A stretch of DNA of 64,000 bases. It comes from Sutcliffiella deserti (GTDB lineage: Bacteria; Bacillota; Bacilli; Bacillales; Bacillaceae_I). The DNA is taken from the NCBI RefSeq assembly GCF_020037475.1, contig NZ_JAIQDB010000002.1:434001-498000 (forward strand), read 5' to 3'. A model generated the notes under the pieces. It had not been told where the DNA came from. It searched no databases and saw nothing but the letters and a program-made list of their open reading frames with translations. Position numbers and translations under genes: made by a program. Below are positions 23,614-33,961 of this stretch, piece by piece (positions within the stretch are counted from its first letter, which is position 1; every line of letters begins with the position of its first letter).

Positions 23614-26600
23614 ATGAGGCAAAGCAATAAGAGATTCATGATGATTCTATTAGCTTTTACTTTAGTATTCTCAAATCTACTAGCTACAGCTAATATTCCG
23701 ACAGCTGCTGCTGAAGAGCAATCTTCTGCTATCAGTGTGGCGGAGGCTATAGCAAATAATAGCGGTACGGCAACCGTGGAAGGGTATATAGTGGGGACAG
23801 TAGGGAAGTATGAAGGTCCGTTCACTGTAAAAACCAACTTAGAAATTGCTGACTCTCCGGATGAGACTGACCCAAATAAAATTTTGCCAGTCCAAATTCC
23901 GAATACTAATATAAGAGCAGAAATGAACTTAGTGGATAATCCAGAAAATCTGCATGCGAAAGTTCACATTACGGGATCCCTAGAAACATACTTCAGTCGA
24001 CCAGGGCTGAAGAACTCTAATACATTCACCATCATCGAAGGCGGGACAGAACCTGAACCTCAACCAGAACCAGAACTTATTACTATAGAAGCAGCAAGAC
24101 AACAGAGTGTTGGAGCAGAAGTAATCGTTGAAGGTGTTGTTACGGCAGACAACTCAGCAATCGGTGGTGGAAAGCTTTCAACATACATACAAGATGAAAC
24201 CGCTGGTATTAACGTTTTTGCCAATTCAATCGGCTCACATCCGGATTTAAAAGAAGGGCAAAAAATTGAAATCAGAGGGAAAATTGCTGTATACAATGGC
24301 TTACTCGAAGTAATGCCAAATACAGGCGGCATTACAATTAAAGGGGAAAATCAAGCGTTACCAGAACCAAAGTCTATTACTATAGAAGGTCTACAATCTG
24401 CAACTATTGCAGAACCTCTTGAAGGACAACTTGTCACAGTAACCGGCTATGTATCCAACAAACCTTCTTCTCCAGCAGGTGGCGGATATAATGTAACATT
24501 GACAGATAGTGATTTTAATTCAACAACGTTACGCGTTATGGAAGGTACTAATTCGATTGATGCATTGGAAACTGGTAAGTGGTATGAGATTACCGCTATA
24601 CTTAGCCAGTACAACACGTATCAAATCTTGCCAAGAAAAGCGTCCGATATTGTTTTAGCCACAGAGCAGCCGGAGCCTCCTTCTGCAGCGGGTGAATATC
24701 CTGCAATTGTGGAAAGAGTAACAGATGGTGACACAATTCGTATTACAACACCTTTATTTGGTTCTCAGAGCGTCCGTTACGTAAACATCGATACACCTGA
24801 AACCTATCACAGTATTAAAGATAGTGAAGGTCTTGATCAAAACCAAATGGACCATGGAAAAAGAGCGACAGAATATATGCAAACCCTATTAAAAGCAGGC
24901 GATGAAGTTATCTTGAAAGTGGGAGAAGAGCCTACCGATAATTATGGTAGATTACTAGCCCAAGTATTACGTAAAGAAGATAGATTAAACACGAACCTTG
25001 AAATGGTAAAAGAAGGTTTTGCTGTTACGTACTTTATCTGGCCAGTAGGAGATGAAGGGGAATATAACGAGTTCCAGGCAGCGGTTAAATCTGCTAAAGA
25101 TGCTGGCAAAGGAATCTGGAATGAAGCAGATCCATTATTGGAACTTCCGACTTTCTTCCGTGCCCGTTATGAAGGAAATGCTTTAAACAAACCTGTAGGA
25201 AATTCAGATACAAAGCAATACGTAGAACCAACTGCTTGGGAAGACGTTCCTGTGGAAAAACGAGTATTTTTCTGGAATGAAGCAGAAGCGTTAGCTGCAG
25301 GATATACACCTGTAGAAGACAGTGGCGAAGAGCCTATCCCTGGTGATTTGGTATCTGTACAATTGCTAGGACTAAATGACCTTCACGGCAAAATCGATCA
25401 AACTTATGACCTTTCTAGAGATTTTGGAATAGCTGCTGCAGGTCGTATGGACTATGTTGCAACCTATTTAAAAGACCGTAGATTAGCAAATCCAAATACC
25501 CTTATCGTCCATGCAGGGGACATGATTGGTGGAAGTTCCCCTGTTGCTGCACTACTCCAGGATGAGCCTGTTGTTGAAATCATGAATGAAATCGGTTTTG
25601 ATATTGGTACAGTCGGAAATCATGAATTTGATGAAGGAACGGCAGAATTCTTACGTATGGTAAATGGCGGAGATCATCCAAATGGTACGGAAAACTACCA
25701 AGGAATGAACTTCCCGAACGTTTGTGCAAACTGCGTCTATAAAGAATCGGGAGAAACAATCTTACCTCCTTTTGAAATTCTAGAAGTCGGCGGAGAAGAA
25801 ATTGGATTTATTGGTGTAAACACAACAGCTACTTTAAACATGGTTATGCCAGAAGTTATTAAAGACATTACTTTTACAAATGAAGTTGCTGCAGTAAATA
25901 AAGCAACAGAAGAACTAAAAGCACAAGGTGTTAAAGCGATTGTCGTTCTGGCGCATATGCCTGCATCTCAATCAGGTGAAACAGCAACAGGTGATGCTGC
26001 AAACCTTGCTAATAATGTAGATGATGAAGTAGATATCATTTTTGCTGCTCACAACCATGAAATTGTGGATGCAATAGTTGATGGTAAATTAATCGTACAA
26101 GCATTAGATTATGGAAAAGCTTTTTCTTCTGTTGACATTGAGATTGATCCTGCTACAGGTGACATAGTAACAAAAGAAGCGGAAATCGTATTTGTTGACC
26201 AAAGCAAAGTGGATCCAGATCCTGCTGTATCTGCAATTCTAGAAAAATATGAAAATAGAATTGCACCAATTTTAAATGAAGTCATTGGATATGCTGCTAC
26301 AGCTATTGAAGGCGGATACTCCACGATGGGGGAAATTGGTGATAATGCACTTGGTAACCTACTTGCTGATGGCATGAACGCAGCAATGGGCAGTGACTTT
26401 GCCTTAATGAACGGCGGGGGGATCCGTGATAACTTAAATCAAGGTGAAATTACTTGGGGTGAGCTATTTAATATCCAGCCATTTAACAATGTATTGATGA
26501 CTGTGGACATTAAGGGTGCAGATCTATTTACGATCATGAATGCACAACTACAGGCTCCATATGGTCCGGATTATAGTATTGGCGGATTTAAGTACACTTG

Positions 26601-28197
26601 GGACTCTTCTACTTTCAAAGTAGTGGACATTATGTTACCAGATGGAACTCCAATTGATAAAGATGCAACGTATAAACTGACAGTAAACAATTTCATGGGA
26701 ACTTCTACAGGAAGCAAGTACCGTCCAATCGGCGAACTTGGTAAAAATCCTGTAACAGGTCCTGAAGATTTAGAAGCGACAGTAGAATTCATTAAAAGCT
26801 TTAACATGGATCCAATCAATTATGAAGCAGAAGGACGCATTTCTGAAATTCAAACTGAACCTGGTGATGAACTTGGAACAGTAACAATTGCAGAAGCAAG
26901 AGCTGCAGCAAAGGGAACAGAAGTTACGATTGAAGGTGTAGTTACAACTACTTCAGGAGCTTTTGGATCTAAAGGATTCTATGTACAAGATGAAACAGCA
27001 GGTACGTATGTATTCCAGAATAGCGAAGATGTAGTGCCAGGTGATGTTGTTAAAATCACTGGTGTGGTAGGGGAGTATAATGGAGAATTCCAAATAACTT
27101 CTTTAACATCTTTCGAAAAGGCGGGTACAGAAGAAGTACCAGTACCATTAAAAGTATTAGTAGAAGAAGTAAATTCATCTAATGAAGGTCAACTTGTTAG
27201 AGTTGAAGGTGTAGAAATATCAGACCTGACAAGCGTTAATAGTTTTGGAACTTTTGAATTTGTAGCAAGTAAAGATGGTGAATCTGTGGTGGTTCGAGTG
27301 GATAACCGTACAGGTCTAAACTTTGAAAACTTTGCATTTGAAAATGGAGACATTGTTTCTATAACTGGGGTATCTAGTATCTTTAATGATGTTATTCAAC
27401 TTAAGCCACGTGGTATGGCTGATATTGTTGAATACGTGGAAGACTCTACTATCACTTCCAATAACTTTGAAAACTTCTTAACAGAAGCCGGTGATATTCT
27501 CATCGAACTAGTGGAAGAGGAAGAAGGATTCTCCATCTCTACCGAAGCATTACAATTAATGGTTGAATTGAATCCTGAAGCAATGATTCTGATTGAAAAA
27601 GGCGATGTATTCCTTTCTATCCCACTCGCTTCTCTTACTCTGGATCAGGAATTGACTTTCTGGGTGGAAGATGTAACGGCATGGTTTGAAGACTCTATTA
27701 GCGGTGTTTACGATTTAACCATTGTAAAAGAAAATGGAGACACCATTTCCGAGTTTGAGGTACCTGTTACCATAACTTTTGCGGTTGATCCTGAATTAGT
27801 CGAGAACAAGGAAAACATTACAGTCCTATATTTAAACGAAGAAGACGAATATGAAATCGTAGAATCGGCTTTGGAAGAATACGAGGGTATGTACTTTGTT
27901 TCTACTGATCTTTACCACTTTAGTATCTACGGTGTATTCGAACTGGAGGAGGTCGAAGATGGCAATCCGATCACTCCAATCCCTCCAGTAGTGGATGAGG
28001 AAGATAAGAAAGAAGACAAAGAAGACAAAGAAGACAAAGAAGAAAAAGAGACTGTAAAAGAAGATAAAAAGACTGATAAAGGTAACAAACTTCCAAATAC
28101 AGCAACATCCACTTATTCCTTTATGTTAATGGGAGCAATTTTATTAATTGCTGGTGCTGCAGGAGTAGTGTTGTTTAGAAGAAGAAAGATCGCTTAA
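23614..28197 (+). CDS. Wall-anchored nuclease / 5'-nucleotidase, YhcR-like
   Basis: A 1,527-residue multidomain exoenzyme. In order: signal peptide (1-32, ending in AAAEE), a DUF6359-like domain (35-145), two OB-fold nucleic-acid-binding domains (about 155-345), a thermonuclease domain (about 361-505; VERVTDGDTIRI, VRYVNIDTPETYHS), a metallophosphatase (from 584; LLGLNDLHGKID, HAGDMIGG, GNHEFDEG, AAHNHE), the 5'-nucleotidase C-terminal domain (about 890-1075; MNGGGIRDN), two further OB-like domains, a Glu/Lys-rich wall spacer and a sortase signal LPNTA near 1492 with helix and RRRK tail. B. subtilis YhcR, a Ca-dependent sugar-nonspecific nuclease, has this architecture. It would degrade extracellular nucleic acids and release phosphate. 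No sortase gene is adjacent. ATG 23614 follows AAGGGGGAATTAAG. Confidence 0.93.
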   Translation: MRQSNKRFMMILLAFTLVFSNLLATANIPTAAAEEQSSAISVAEAIANNSGTATVEGYIVGTVGKYEGPFTVKTNLEIADSPDETDPNKILPVQIPNTNIRAEMNLVDNPENLHAKVHITGSLETYFSRPGLKNSNTFTIIEGGTEPEPQPEPELITIEAARQQSVGAEVIVEGVVTADNSAIGGGKLSTYIQDETAGINVFANSIGSHPDLKEGQKIEIRGKIAVYNGLLEVMPNTGGITIKGENQALPEPKSITIEGLQSATIAEPLEGQLVTVTGYVSNKPSSPAGGGYNVTLTDSDFNSTTLRVMEGTNSIDALETGKWYEITAILSQYNTYQILPRKASDIVLATEQPEPPSAAGEYPAIVERVTDGDTIRITTPLFGSQSVRYVNIDTPETYHSIKDSEGLDQNQMDHGKRATEYMQTLLKAGDEVILKVGEEPTDNYGRLLAQVLRKEDRLNTNLEMVKEGFAVTYFIWPVGDEGEYNEFQAAVKSAKDAGKGIWNEADPLLELPTFFRARYEGNALNKPVGNSDTKQYVEPTAWEDVPVEKRVFFWNEAEALAAGYTPVEDSGEEPIPGDLVSVQLLGLNDLHGKIDQTYDLSRDFGIAAAGRMDYVATYLKDRRLANPNTLIVHAGDMIGGSSPVAALLQDEPVVEIMNEIGFDIGTVGNHEFDEGTAEFLRMVNGGDHPNGTENYQGMNFPNVCANCVYKESGETILPPFEILEVGGEEIGFIGVNTTATLNMVMPEVIKDITFTNEVAAVNKATEELKAQGVKAIVVLAHMPASQSGETATGDAANLANNVDDEVDIIFAAHNHEIVDAIVDGKLIVQALDYGKAFSSVDIEIDPATGDIVTKEAEIVFVDQSKVDPDPAVSAILEKYENRIAPILNEVIGYAATAIEGGYSTMGEIGDNALGNLLADGMNAAMGSDFALMNGGGIRDNLNQGEITWGELFNIQPFNNVLMTVDIKGADLFTIMNAQLQAPYGPDYSIGGFKYTWDSSTFKVVDIMLPDGTPIDKDATYKLTVNNFMGTSTGSKYRPIGELGKNPVTGPEDLEATVEFIKSFNMDPINYEAEGRISEIQTEPGDELGTVTIAEARAAAKGTEVTIEGVVTTTSGAFGSKGFYVQDETAGTYVFQNSEDVVPGDVVKITGVVGEYNGEFQITSLTSFEKAGTEEVPVPLKVLVEEVNSSNEGQLVRVEGVEISDLTSVNSFGTFEFVASKDGESVVVRVDNRTGLNFENFAFENGDIVSITGVSSIFNDVIQLKPRGMADIVEYVEDSTITSNNFENFLTEAGDILIELVEEEEGFSISTEALQLMVELNPEAMILIEKGDVFLSIPLASLTLDQELTFWVEDVTAWFEDSISGVYDLTIVKENGDTISEFEVPVTITFAVDPELVENKENITVLYLNEEDEYEIVESALEEYEGMYFVSTDLYHFSIYGVFELEEVEDGNPITPIPPVVDEEDKKEDKEDKEDKEEKETVKEDKKTDKGNKLPNTATSTYSFMLMGAILLIAGAAGVVLFRRRKIA

Positions 28198-28203
28198 TTG
28201 AGT

Positions 28204-28236
28204 AGAGACAGGGTTTTGTGCCCTGTCTCTTTTTTT
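28204..28236 (+). terminator. Terminator behind the YhcR-like gene
   Basis: AGAGACAGGG pairs with CCCTGTCTCT, followed by seven T. Confidence 0.93.
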
Positions 28237-28500
28237 GTGTGCTGGGGTTTTTTAGCTCATTACATTCTGGTTTAGGGTAATAGCGCTTAAGACCGGGCAC
28301 AGACCCCTTTGGTGGTGAGTGGTGGAGTTGGTGAGGAGCGCTTAGTTTGAAGGTTGTGGATAAATATGGTAATCGGGGTCTGGCCCCAGAGGAGGGTGTT
28401 TGTCTTTGGGGGAAGGATCGATGATTTTGGCGGGTTGTACTTTGTTTGGGGAAGTAATGAGTGAGCGGTGGAAATAGTGGGAGCTTTTTTAACATGTATA
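28237..28500. other. Intergenic stretch without genes; holds a GGGGTCTGGCCCC copy
   Basis: GT-rich spacer between two terminators. GGGGTCTGGCCCC occurs at 28375-28387 without long flanking stems, and GACCGGGCACAGACCCC near 28290-28307 is a partial relative. No coding frame or promoter is supported. Confidence 0.6.
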
Positions 28501-28501
28501 A

Positions 28502-28527
28502 AAAAAGACAGCCTTGGCTGTCTTTTT
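28502..28527 (-). terminator. Terminator behind the siderophore-binding lipoprotein gene
   Basis: AAAAAGACAGCC pairs with GGCTGTCTTTTT around two bases; T run on the minus strand. Confidence 0.92.
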
Positions 28528-28538
28528 CTCTTTTGCTC

Positions 28539-29531
28539 CTATTCTTCGTTTACAACATACTCTTCAATGTCATCTAACATTAAGTTAGCAGCAAGGACGC
28601 CGCCAGCTGTGTTCCAGATTGCGTCACTTACTCCGTATACGTTACCGGATTTTGCAACTTCAAGGTTTTGGAACAGTGGGTCTTCTAACCATTCTTCTTG
28701 AAGTGCTGTTGCATCTCCTTCACCTGTTTCGAAAGAGAAGTAGAAAAGGATGTCTCCGTCCATTGCTGGGATTCTTTCTTTTGTAGCATTCATTTCAGCA
28801 AAATCATCAACGTCTTGAGATTCAGGTCTTGCAAAGCCCAGTTGCTCTAAAATTACGCCGGAGAAGGAATCTTTATGGTAAATTCGAACATCTCCTGCTG
28901 TGAATCGGATAATGGAAACTTCTTGCTCTAATTTGTCGCCAAGCTCTTCACTCATGCTTGCTACACGTGCATCATAGTCGTCCATTACTTTTTGTCCTTC
29001 TTCTTCTTTATTTAATGCTTTTGCATATAATTTAAAGTTTTCTTTCCAGTCACCTTTTAGTGTTTCTGCAAATACAGTTGGTGCGATAGCATTAAGCTGC
29101 TCGTACACATCTTCTTGTCGCAGTTTATTTCCGATGATTAAGTCAGGATCTAAGGCAGCAATTGCTTCTAAATTAACAGCACTTTCTGTACCTACTACTT
29201 CGACGCCTTCCATTTCACTAGCAATATGATCATACCAAGTATCGCCTAACCAGGATTGAACAGCTCCAACCGGTTTTACCCCCATTGCAAGTAAAGCTTC
29301 GGTACCTTCATTAGTAAGTATTACCACTTTTTGAGGAGTGCCTTCGAGTTCAGCAGTACCCATTGCATGTTCTACTGTATAGGATGTTTCTTCCGTTGGT
29401 GTTTCTCCGTTATCTTCCGCATCGCTTGCATTGTTACTAGTATTACCGTTGTTGCTAGCACAACCCGCTAATACTAGAGAAGTGATGATTGATAATAAAA
29501 ATAAAGTAAACATTCTTTTGTTCTTTAACAT
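28539..29531 (-). CDS. Iron-siderophore ABC transporter binding lipoprotein
   Basis: Periplasmic-binding-protein-like lipoprotein (FecB/FhuD class), 330 residues. Start ATG 29531 is placed behind GGGGGC, giving a signal peptide MLKNKRMFTLFLLSIITSLV with lipobox LAGC, then an Asn/Ser/Asp/Glu-rich linker. Class features are YTVEHAMGTAELEGTPQKVV, LLAMGVKPVGAVQSW, NLEAIAALDPDLIIGN and IRFTAGDVRIYHKDSF. The siderophore is not identifiable. It is divergent from the permease-ATPase genes, with two Fur boxes between them. Confidence 0.93.
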   Translation of the reverse strand: MLKNKRMFTLFLLSIITSLVLAGCASNNGNTSNNASDAEDNGETPTEETSYTVEHAMGTAELEGTPQKVVILTNEGTEALLAMGVKPVGAVQSWLGDTWYDHIASEMEGVEVVGTESAVNLEAIAALDPDLIIGNKLRQEDVYEQLNAIAPTVFAETLKGDWKENFKLYAKALNKEEEGQKVMDDYDARVASMSEELGDKLEQEVSIIRFTAGDVRIYHKDSFSGVILEQLGFARPESQDVDDFAEMNATKERIPAMDGDILFYFSFETGEGDATALQEEWLEDPLFQNLEVAKSGNVYGVSDAIWNTAGGVLAANLMLDDIEEYVVNEE

Positions 29532-29553
29532 ATATGTAGCCCCCATCAATTCT

Positions 29554-29568
29554 TGATAATGATTTTCA
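29554..29568. promoter_or_regulatory. Fur box 1
   Basis: TGATAATGATTTTCA matches the 7-1-7 Fur consensus TGATAATnATTATCA at all but one defined base. It lies 23 bp before the lipoprotein start. Confidence 0.85.
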
Positions 29569-29617
29569 ATCACAATTAAGATAGTATCTCGATTAAAAAA
29601 AATTGTCAATAGAATTA

Positions 29618-29632
29618 TGAGAATGATTTTCA
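29618..29632. promoter_or_regulatory. Fur box 2
   Basis: TGAGAATGATTTTCA matches the Fur consensus with two differences and lies about 80 bp before the first permease gene, 64 bp from box 1. The two boxes would let iron repress both directions. Confidence 0.8.
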
Positions 29633-29711
29633 AAGTCATTGACACAAAGCTTCAATTCTCCTAAACTTATAGGTGGTAGAAAAATGTATATATAGATAGA
29701 AGGTACACATT

Positions 29712-30716
29712 ATGTTATTACGCTCAACTGGCCAGAAAATATTAGGGCTCTTCGTTGGATCCGTTCTATTATTTCTATGCTTCATTGCAAGCATAATATA
29801 TGGCTATACAGATACAAACCTCGCTATGGCAGTAGATGCTTTTAGAAATTTTGATGGATCAAATGAACATATTATCATTCAATCTGTGCGTCTGCCACGT
29901 GCCGTAATTGCATCGATGGTTGGGGCAAGCTTAGCAATAGCGGGACTATGGATGCAGGCACTAACGAAAAATCCTCTGGCGTCTCCGGGAATTTTTGGTA
30001 TTAACGCCGGAGCGAGCTTTTTCGTTGTCGTTGCTGTTTCTTTCTTCTCTGTTACTTCTTTACAAACGTACGCATGGCTTGCTTTTTCAGGAGCAGCCGT
30101 TGCCGCCTTTGCCGTTTATTTTATCGGTTCTATTGGAAGAGAAGGCTTAACTCCAATGAAGCTGACACTCGCTGGAGCTGCTTTTGCGGCAATGTTCTCC
30201 TCTCTAACACAAGGCCTGTTAGTGGTAAATGAAACAGCGTTGGATCAGGTGCTATTTTGGTTGGCGGGATCGGTTCAGGGACGGAGCCTTGATATTGTCT
30301 ATGCCGTTCTCCCCTATATTGCAATAGCCGGGATAGGATCTCTTTTTATAGGAACGAAAATGAATCTCTTAGCGATGGGTGACGATGTTGCCACTAGTTT
30401 AGGAGTAAAAACAGGACTAGTGAAACTGGCTGCGGCTGTTATTATTATTCTTTTGGCTGGTGGAGCAGTAGCAATTGCAGGGCCAATCGTGTTTATCGGA
30501 ATTGTTATCCCTCATGTGGCAAGGTTTTTTGTCGGGAATGACCACCGCTGGCTTGCTCCTTATTGTGCGGTTTTAGGTGGAATCCTGCTGCTTGTTGCAG
30601 ATATTGGTGCACGCTACGTTATTATGCCCCAGGAAGTACCTGTTGGTGTGATGACGGCTGTTATTGGAACTCCATTCTTCATATATATTGCGCGAAGGGG
30701 GTTCCACGGTAAATGA
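29712..30716 (+). CDS. FecCD-type iron-siderophore permease 1
   Basis: Membrane component of the siderophore importer, 334 residues, about ten transmembrane segments. Family markers are VRLPRAVIASMVGASLAIAG, TKNPLASPGIFGINAGASFF and IVFIGIVIPHVARFFVGNDHRW. It forms a heterodimer with the next permease. The ATG follows AGAAGGTACACAT. Its TGA overlaps the next start (ATGA). Confidence 0.95.
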   Translation: MLLRSTGQKILGLFVGSVLLFLCFIASIIYGYTDTNLAMAVDAFRNFDGSNEHIIIQSVRLPRAVIASMVGASLAIAGLWMQALTKNPLASPGIFGINAGASFFVVVAVSFFSVTSLQTYAWLAFSGAAVAAFAVYFIGSIGREGLTPMKLTLAGAAFAAMFSSLTQGLLVVNETALDQVLFWLAGSVQGRSLDIVYAVLPYIAIAGIGSLFIGTKMNLLAMGDDVATSLGVKTGLVKLAAAVIIILLAGGAVAIAGPIVFIGIVIPHVARFFVGNDHRWLAPYCAVLGGILLLVADIGARYVIMPQEVPVGVMTAVIGTPFFIYIARRGFHGK

Positions 30717-31768
30717 GAAAATACAAAACTCTTCGCTTAGGTAAAGAAGCAATTTCTTTTTTTGTTGATAAAAAGTCCATCTTGACGATGATCGGTTTAG
30801 CACTATCCGTTCTCATCCTATTTATTGTAAGTACAGGAATGGGAGATATGAAAATTTCTCCTTGGAATGTGATAAAAGTTCTTTTCGGAGAAGGGGACCG
30901 CATGGAAACACTTGTGGTACAATCCTTCCGGTTACCGCGTATAATAATAGCATTACTAGTAGGAATTTCCTTGGCAGTGGCAGGAGCCATTTTACAAGGA
31001 ATCATACGTAATCCGCTAGCGTCGCCGGACATTATTGGGTTAACTGGTGGTGCTTCTGCAGCGGTTGTCCTATTTTTAGCTCTATTTAGTGACAGTAATC
31101 ACTCTCTCACTGTCAGCATACAATGGTTGCCATTAAGTGCCTTTATTGGGGCAACGGTTATTGCTATTGTTGTTTATACTTTATCGTGGAAAAATGGACT
31201 ATCTCCAGTCCGCTTGGTCTTGATCGGAATTGGAATAGCAACGTTGATGCAGGCATTAACCACGTTATTCATGATCTTGGGGCCTATCTATCGCGCAAGT
31301 CAGGCGAATATCTGGATCACTGGTACTGTTTATGGCTCAAACTGGAGTCATGTAAAGATTTTATTGCCATGGGTGTTACTTCTTCTCCTCGTGAGTTTCA
31401 TGGTAGTTAGACACCTTAACATTCAAGAGCTTGGGGATGAAATTGCCACAGGTGTTGGGGGAGCTGTTCATAAGCATCGGATTGGCCTGTTATTCTTAAG
31501 CACAGCTCTTACTGGTGGAGCCGTTGCTTTTGCAGGGGGAATCGGGTTTGTTGGATTGATGGCACCTCACATTGCTAGAAGGCTTGTTGGGTCGTCGTTT
31601 GGCGTTTTGATTCCAACCGCAGCCTTTATCGGTGCCTTCCTCGTGATGCTTGCTGATTTAATAGGAAGAACGTTATTCTCTCCTTTGGAAATACCGGCTG
31701 GAGTTTTTACTGCATCTATCGGAGCACCATACTTTATTTACCTGCTTTATAAAACGAGAAATGCCTGA
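30713..31768 (+). CDS. FecCD-type iron-siderophore permease 2
   Basis: Second permease of the importer, 351 residues. It shows [40 protein letters not shown] and [20 protein letters not shown]. The first 25 residues are polar and basic, followed by about ten hydrophobic helices. It overlaps the first permease gene by 4 bp, and the ATPase gene starts 17 bp downstream behind AAAGGTGG. Confidence 0.95.
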   Translation: MRKYKTLRLGKEAISFFVDKKSILTMIGLALSVLILFIVSTGMGDMKISPWNVIKVLFGEGDRMETLVVQSFRLPRIIIALLVGISLAVAGAILQGIIRNPLASPDIIGLTGGASAAVVLFLALFSDSNHSLTVSIQWLPLSAFIGATVIAIVVYTLSWKNGLSPVRLVLIGIGIATLMQALTTLFMILGPIYRASQANIWITGTVYGSNWSHVKILLPWVLLLLLVSFMVVRHLNIQELGDEIATGVGGAVHKHRIGLLFLSTALTGGAVAFAGGIGFVGLMAPHIARRLVGSSFGVLIPTAAFIGAFLVMLADLIGRTLFSPLEIPAGVFTASIGAPYFIYLLYKTRNA

Positions 31769-31785
31769 AGAAAGGTGGAAGTAAA

Positions 31786-32604
31786 ATGAATGCACTTGAA
31801 ACCCAATCCCTTACATTATCATACGGTGATTCAATCATCATCGAGGAATTAGATTTACAGATCCCTAAAGGGGAAATTACCGTTTTCATCGGAGGGAATG
31901 GTTGCGGAAAGTCAACACTTCTTCGTTCTTTAGCTCGTTTATTAAAGCCTAAGGATGGTAACGTACTACTTGAAGGTAAAGCAATTTCCCATCAATCAAC
32001 AAAAGAAATTGCCAAGCAACTAGCAATTCTCCCACAAGGACCGACTGCACCTGAAGGCTTGTCTGTTCTACAGCTTGTTAAACAAGGTAGATATCCATAT
32101 CAATCATGGCTAAAGCAGTGGTCGGAGCATGATGAAAAAGTGGTAAGGGATGCATTAAAAGCAACAAGAATGGAAGAGTTTGCAGAGCGTACAGTGGACT
32201 CCCTGTCCGGCGGGCAAAGACAACGTGCCTGGATTGCGATGACACTTGCCCAGGAAACGGACGTTATCCTATTGGATGAGCCTACCACTTACTTGGATTT
32301 AACTCACCAAATTGAAATACTTGACCTACTTTTTGAACTAAATGAAAAAGAAAACCGTACAATTATTATGGTCCTTCACGATTTGAACTTGGCATGCCGC
32401 TATGCCCATCATATTGTAGCGATTCGCGACAAACAGATTTTTGCTCAAGGAAAGCCTGAGGAAGTAATCAACTGTGATTTAGTCAAAAATGTATTTGATA
32501 TGAGCTGCCAAGTAACAACCGACCCACTATTTGGAACTCCTTTATGTATTCCGCATGGTAGAGGAAGATGTATTGTACCAAACATTGAAGGGTTAAGGGC
32601 ATGA
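31786..32604 (+). CDS. yusV: Siderophore ABC transporter ATP-binding protein, YusV-like
   Basis: Cytoplasmic ATPase of the FepC/FecE class, 272 residues. Walker [10 protein letters not shown], signature [20 protein letters not shown], Walker [13 protein letters not shown] and the H-loop MVLHDLN are intact. The C-terminal part contains cysteines ([18 protein letters not shown]) as in Bacillus YusV, the ATPase shared by several siderophore importers. The neighbouring YusU-like gene supports this name. It overlaps the next gene by 4 bp. Confidence 0.92.
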   Translation: MNALETQSLTLSYGDSIIIEELDLQIPKGEITVFIGGNGCGKSTLLRSLARLLKPKDGNVLLEGKAISHQSTKEIAKQLAILPQGPTAPEGLSVLQLVKQGRYPYQSWLKQWSEHDEKVVRDALKATRMEEFAERTVDSLSGGQRQRAWIAMTLAQETDVILLDEPTTYLDLTHQIEILDLLFELNEKENRTIIMVLHDLNLACRYAHHIVAIRDKQIFAQGKPEEVINCDLVKNVFDMSCQVTTDPLFGTPLCIPHGRGRCIVPNIEGLRA

Positions 32605-33356
32605 GCAGGGAAATAAACTTAACAATCACAGAACAGGACTTCCTAAAGGATAATTGTCGACTTACGGTTGGAGAACAGGTAAACAAGCCCACTATTTCAC
32701 TATCCTCTCTAATCGAACATGGAACTAAGGATTATTTGTCTAGTATCCAAGGTGCATTAGGAGCAAATCAGTTGGATGTGGCGGCTTCATTACTAATGAA
32801 GAGACTGGGATTTATCGCGGTGAACTGTTTTTATAGCATGACAGCATTTGATAAAGCATTAAAAGTGGCGCCTGAAAACATTTGGATTGATTCTTCTTTT
32901 GAGAAAAAAGTATGGCTGCCGAAAATCCGCTTCTATCAACTAAAGGCGGTCGAGCCAATGTTTGGGGAACGAGATAAATGGAGAGAAGCTACTTTTAAGC
33001 AGCTCTTTCAGACGGTATATGCCCCTTTAATTGAACAACTGGCTAAAGACGCAAAGGTTTCGAGACAAACTCTGTGGGAAAATGTGATGTTGTATATTTA
33101 TTGGTTATATGAAACGGTGCTTCCAAAGATGAATGTTACGACCAATCTTCAAGAAGATTTTCAATCTTTATTACAGGCACCACCATCGATTTTTAACATG
33201 AATCGCAACCCTGCTGCCTTTTTTTATAAGGAAAAGACTTTTGTGAAAAAACACCAAACAGACTTAAGAGTCAGAACAACCTGTTGTTTTTATTATAAAG
33301 CAAATAAGGAAGGGTCTCACTGCTCCACATGTCCACTTGAGTGCAAGGGGAACTAA
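32601..33356 (+). CDS. FhuF-like siderophore-iron reductase
   Basis: A 251-residue protein whose C-terminus holds [17 protein letters not shown], the C-C-x(10,11)-C-x2-C pattern that binds the [2Fe-2S] cluster in FhuF, a reductase that releases iron from imported ferric siderophores. The remaining sequence is helical ([35 protein letters not shown]) and diverged. Translational coupling to the ATPase gene (ATGA) and the Fur-controlled setting support a role in iron release. Confidence 0.88.
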   Translation: MSREINLTITEQDFLKDNCRLTVGEQVNKPTISLSSLIEHGTKDYLSSIQGALGANQLDVAASLLMKRLGFIAVNCFYSMTAFDKALKVAPENIWIDSSFEKKVWLPKIRFYQLKAVEPMFGERDKWREATFKQLFQTVYAPLIEQLAKDAKVSRQTLWENVMLYIYWLYETVLPKMNVTTNLQEDFQSLLQAPPSIFNMNRNPAAFFYKEKTFVKKHQTDLRVRTTCCFYYKANKEGSHCSTCPLECKGN

Positions 33357-33384
33357 TGTATGTAAGAAAGGTGGCAAACTTAGA

Positions 33385-33645
33385 ATGAATGATAAATTGG
33401 AAAGTCAACTGGATGGCTTACTAGAAAAATATTCAGAGTTGCTGCTAGGCGAAGGAACAGAGGACTATAAGGAAAAGGTGAAAGCCTGGGTTCTCTATAC
33501 ATATATTGCAAAATCGATGCCACCATTAGTAAAGCATTGGAATGAGCAATACCCTGATGCCAAGCAGGAAATGATGACGTTGATAAAAGAAATCAAAAAA
33601 TTAAATGAAGCACATCGCGCCTCAAGCACAGATGTGAAGAAGTAG
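33385..33645 (+). CDS. yusU: YusU-like DUF2573 protein
   Basis: An 86-residue protein similar to Bacillus YusU: LDGLLEKYSELLLGEGTEDY, VLYTYIAKSMPPLVKHWNEQ and MTLIKEIKKLNEAHRA. Function unknown; consistently next to the YusV-type ATPase. Start ATG 33385 behind AAAGGTGG is preferred over an upstream frame reaching into the FhuF-like gene. Confidence 0.87.
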   Translation: MNDKLESQLDGLLEKYSELLLGEGTEDYKEKVKAWVLYTYIAKSMPPLVKHWNEQYPDAKQEMMTLIKEIKKLNEAHRASSTDVKK

Positions 33646-33672
33646 GTCTATCTTATCGGGTAGGCCTTTTTT
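33644..33672 (+). terminator. Terminator of the siderophore operon
   Basis: AGGTCTA pairs with TAGGCCT, then a T run; the stem includes the end of yusU. Confidence 0.75.
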
Positions 33673-33961
33673 AACTGATTTTTTCTGAAGTCTACATGAA
33701 ACTCTAGTTGATGTGGCAGAAAAGATGATTTAGAAATGTCCATTAGGGTAACTAAATAAAGGAAGGCTACGCACACTTTAGTAAGCTTTTGCGTATCTTG
33801 TAGAGAACGTAAGTTGTGGTCCATTATTTTTATACCTACAAAAAGGTACAAGCAATTGCGAGTCGTTGTTGAAATCTTGCTTAATACAATCATTATCTTT
33901 GTCAGAGCCTAAATAAAAAAGCAGCGGAATTTTTCCTAACTGCTTTTTTACTATTAAACGA
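33673..33961. other. Intergenic stretch without a supported gene, ending in a minus-strand terminator (33915-33949)
   Basis: AT-rich spacer. An 81-codon minus-strand frame here shows no ribosome binding site and no family features. AAAAAAGCAG pairs with CTGCTTTTTT at 33915-33949 and terminates the coat-protein genes that come from the right. Confidence 0.7.

Noticed and set aside
33648-33893. Minus-strand frame of 81 codons
   Set aside because: No ribosome binding site, begins in spacer and ends in the yusU terminator; composition not coding-like.
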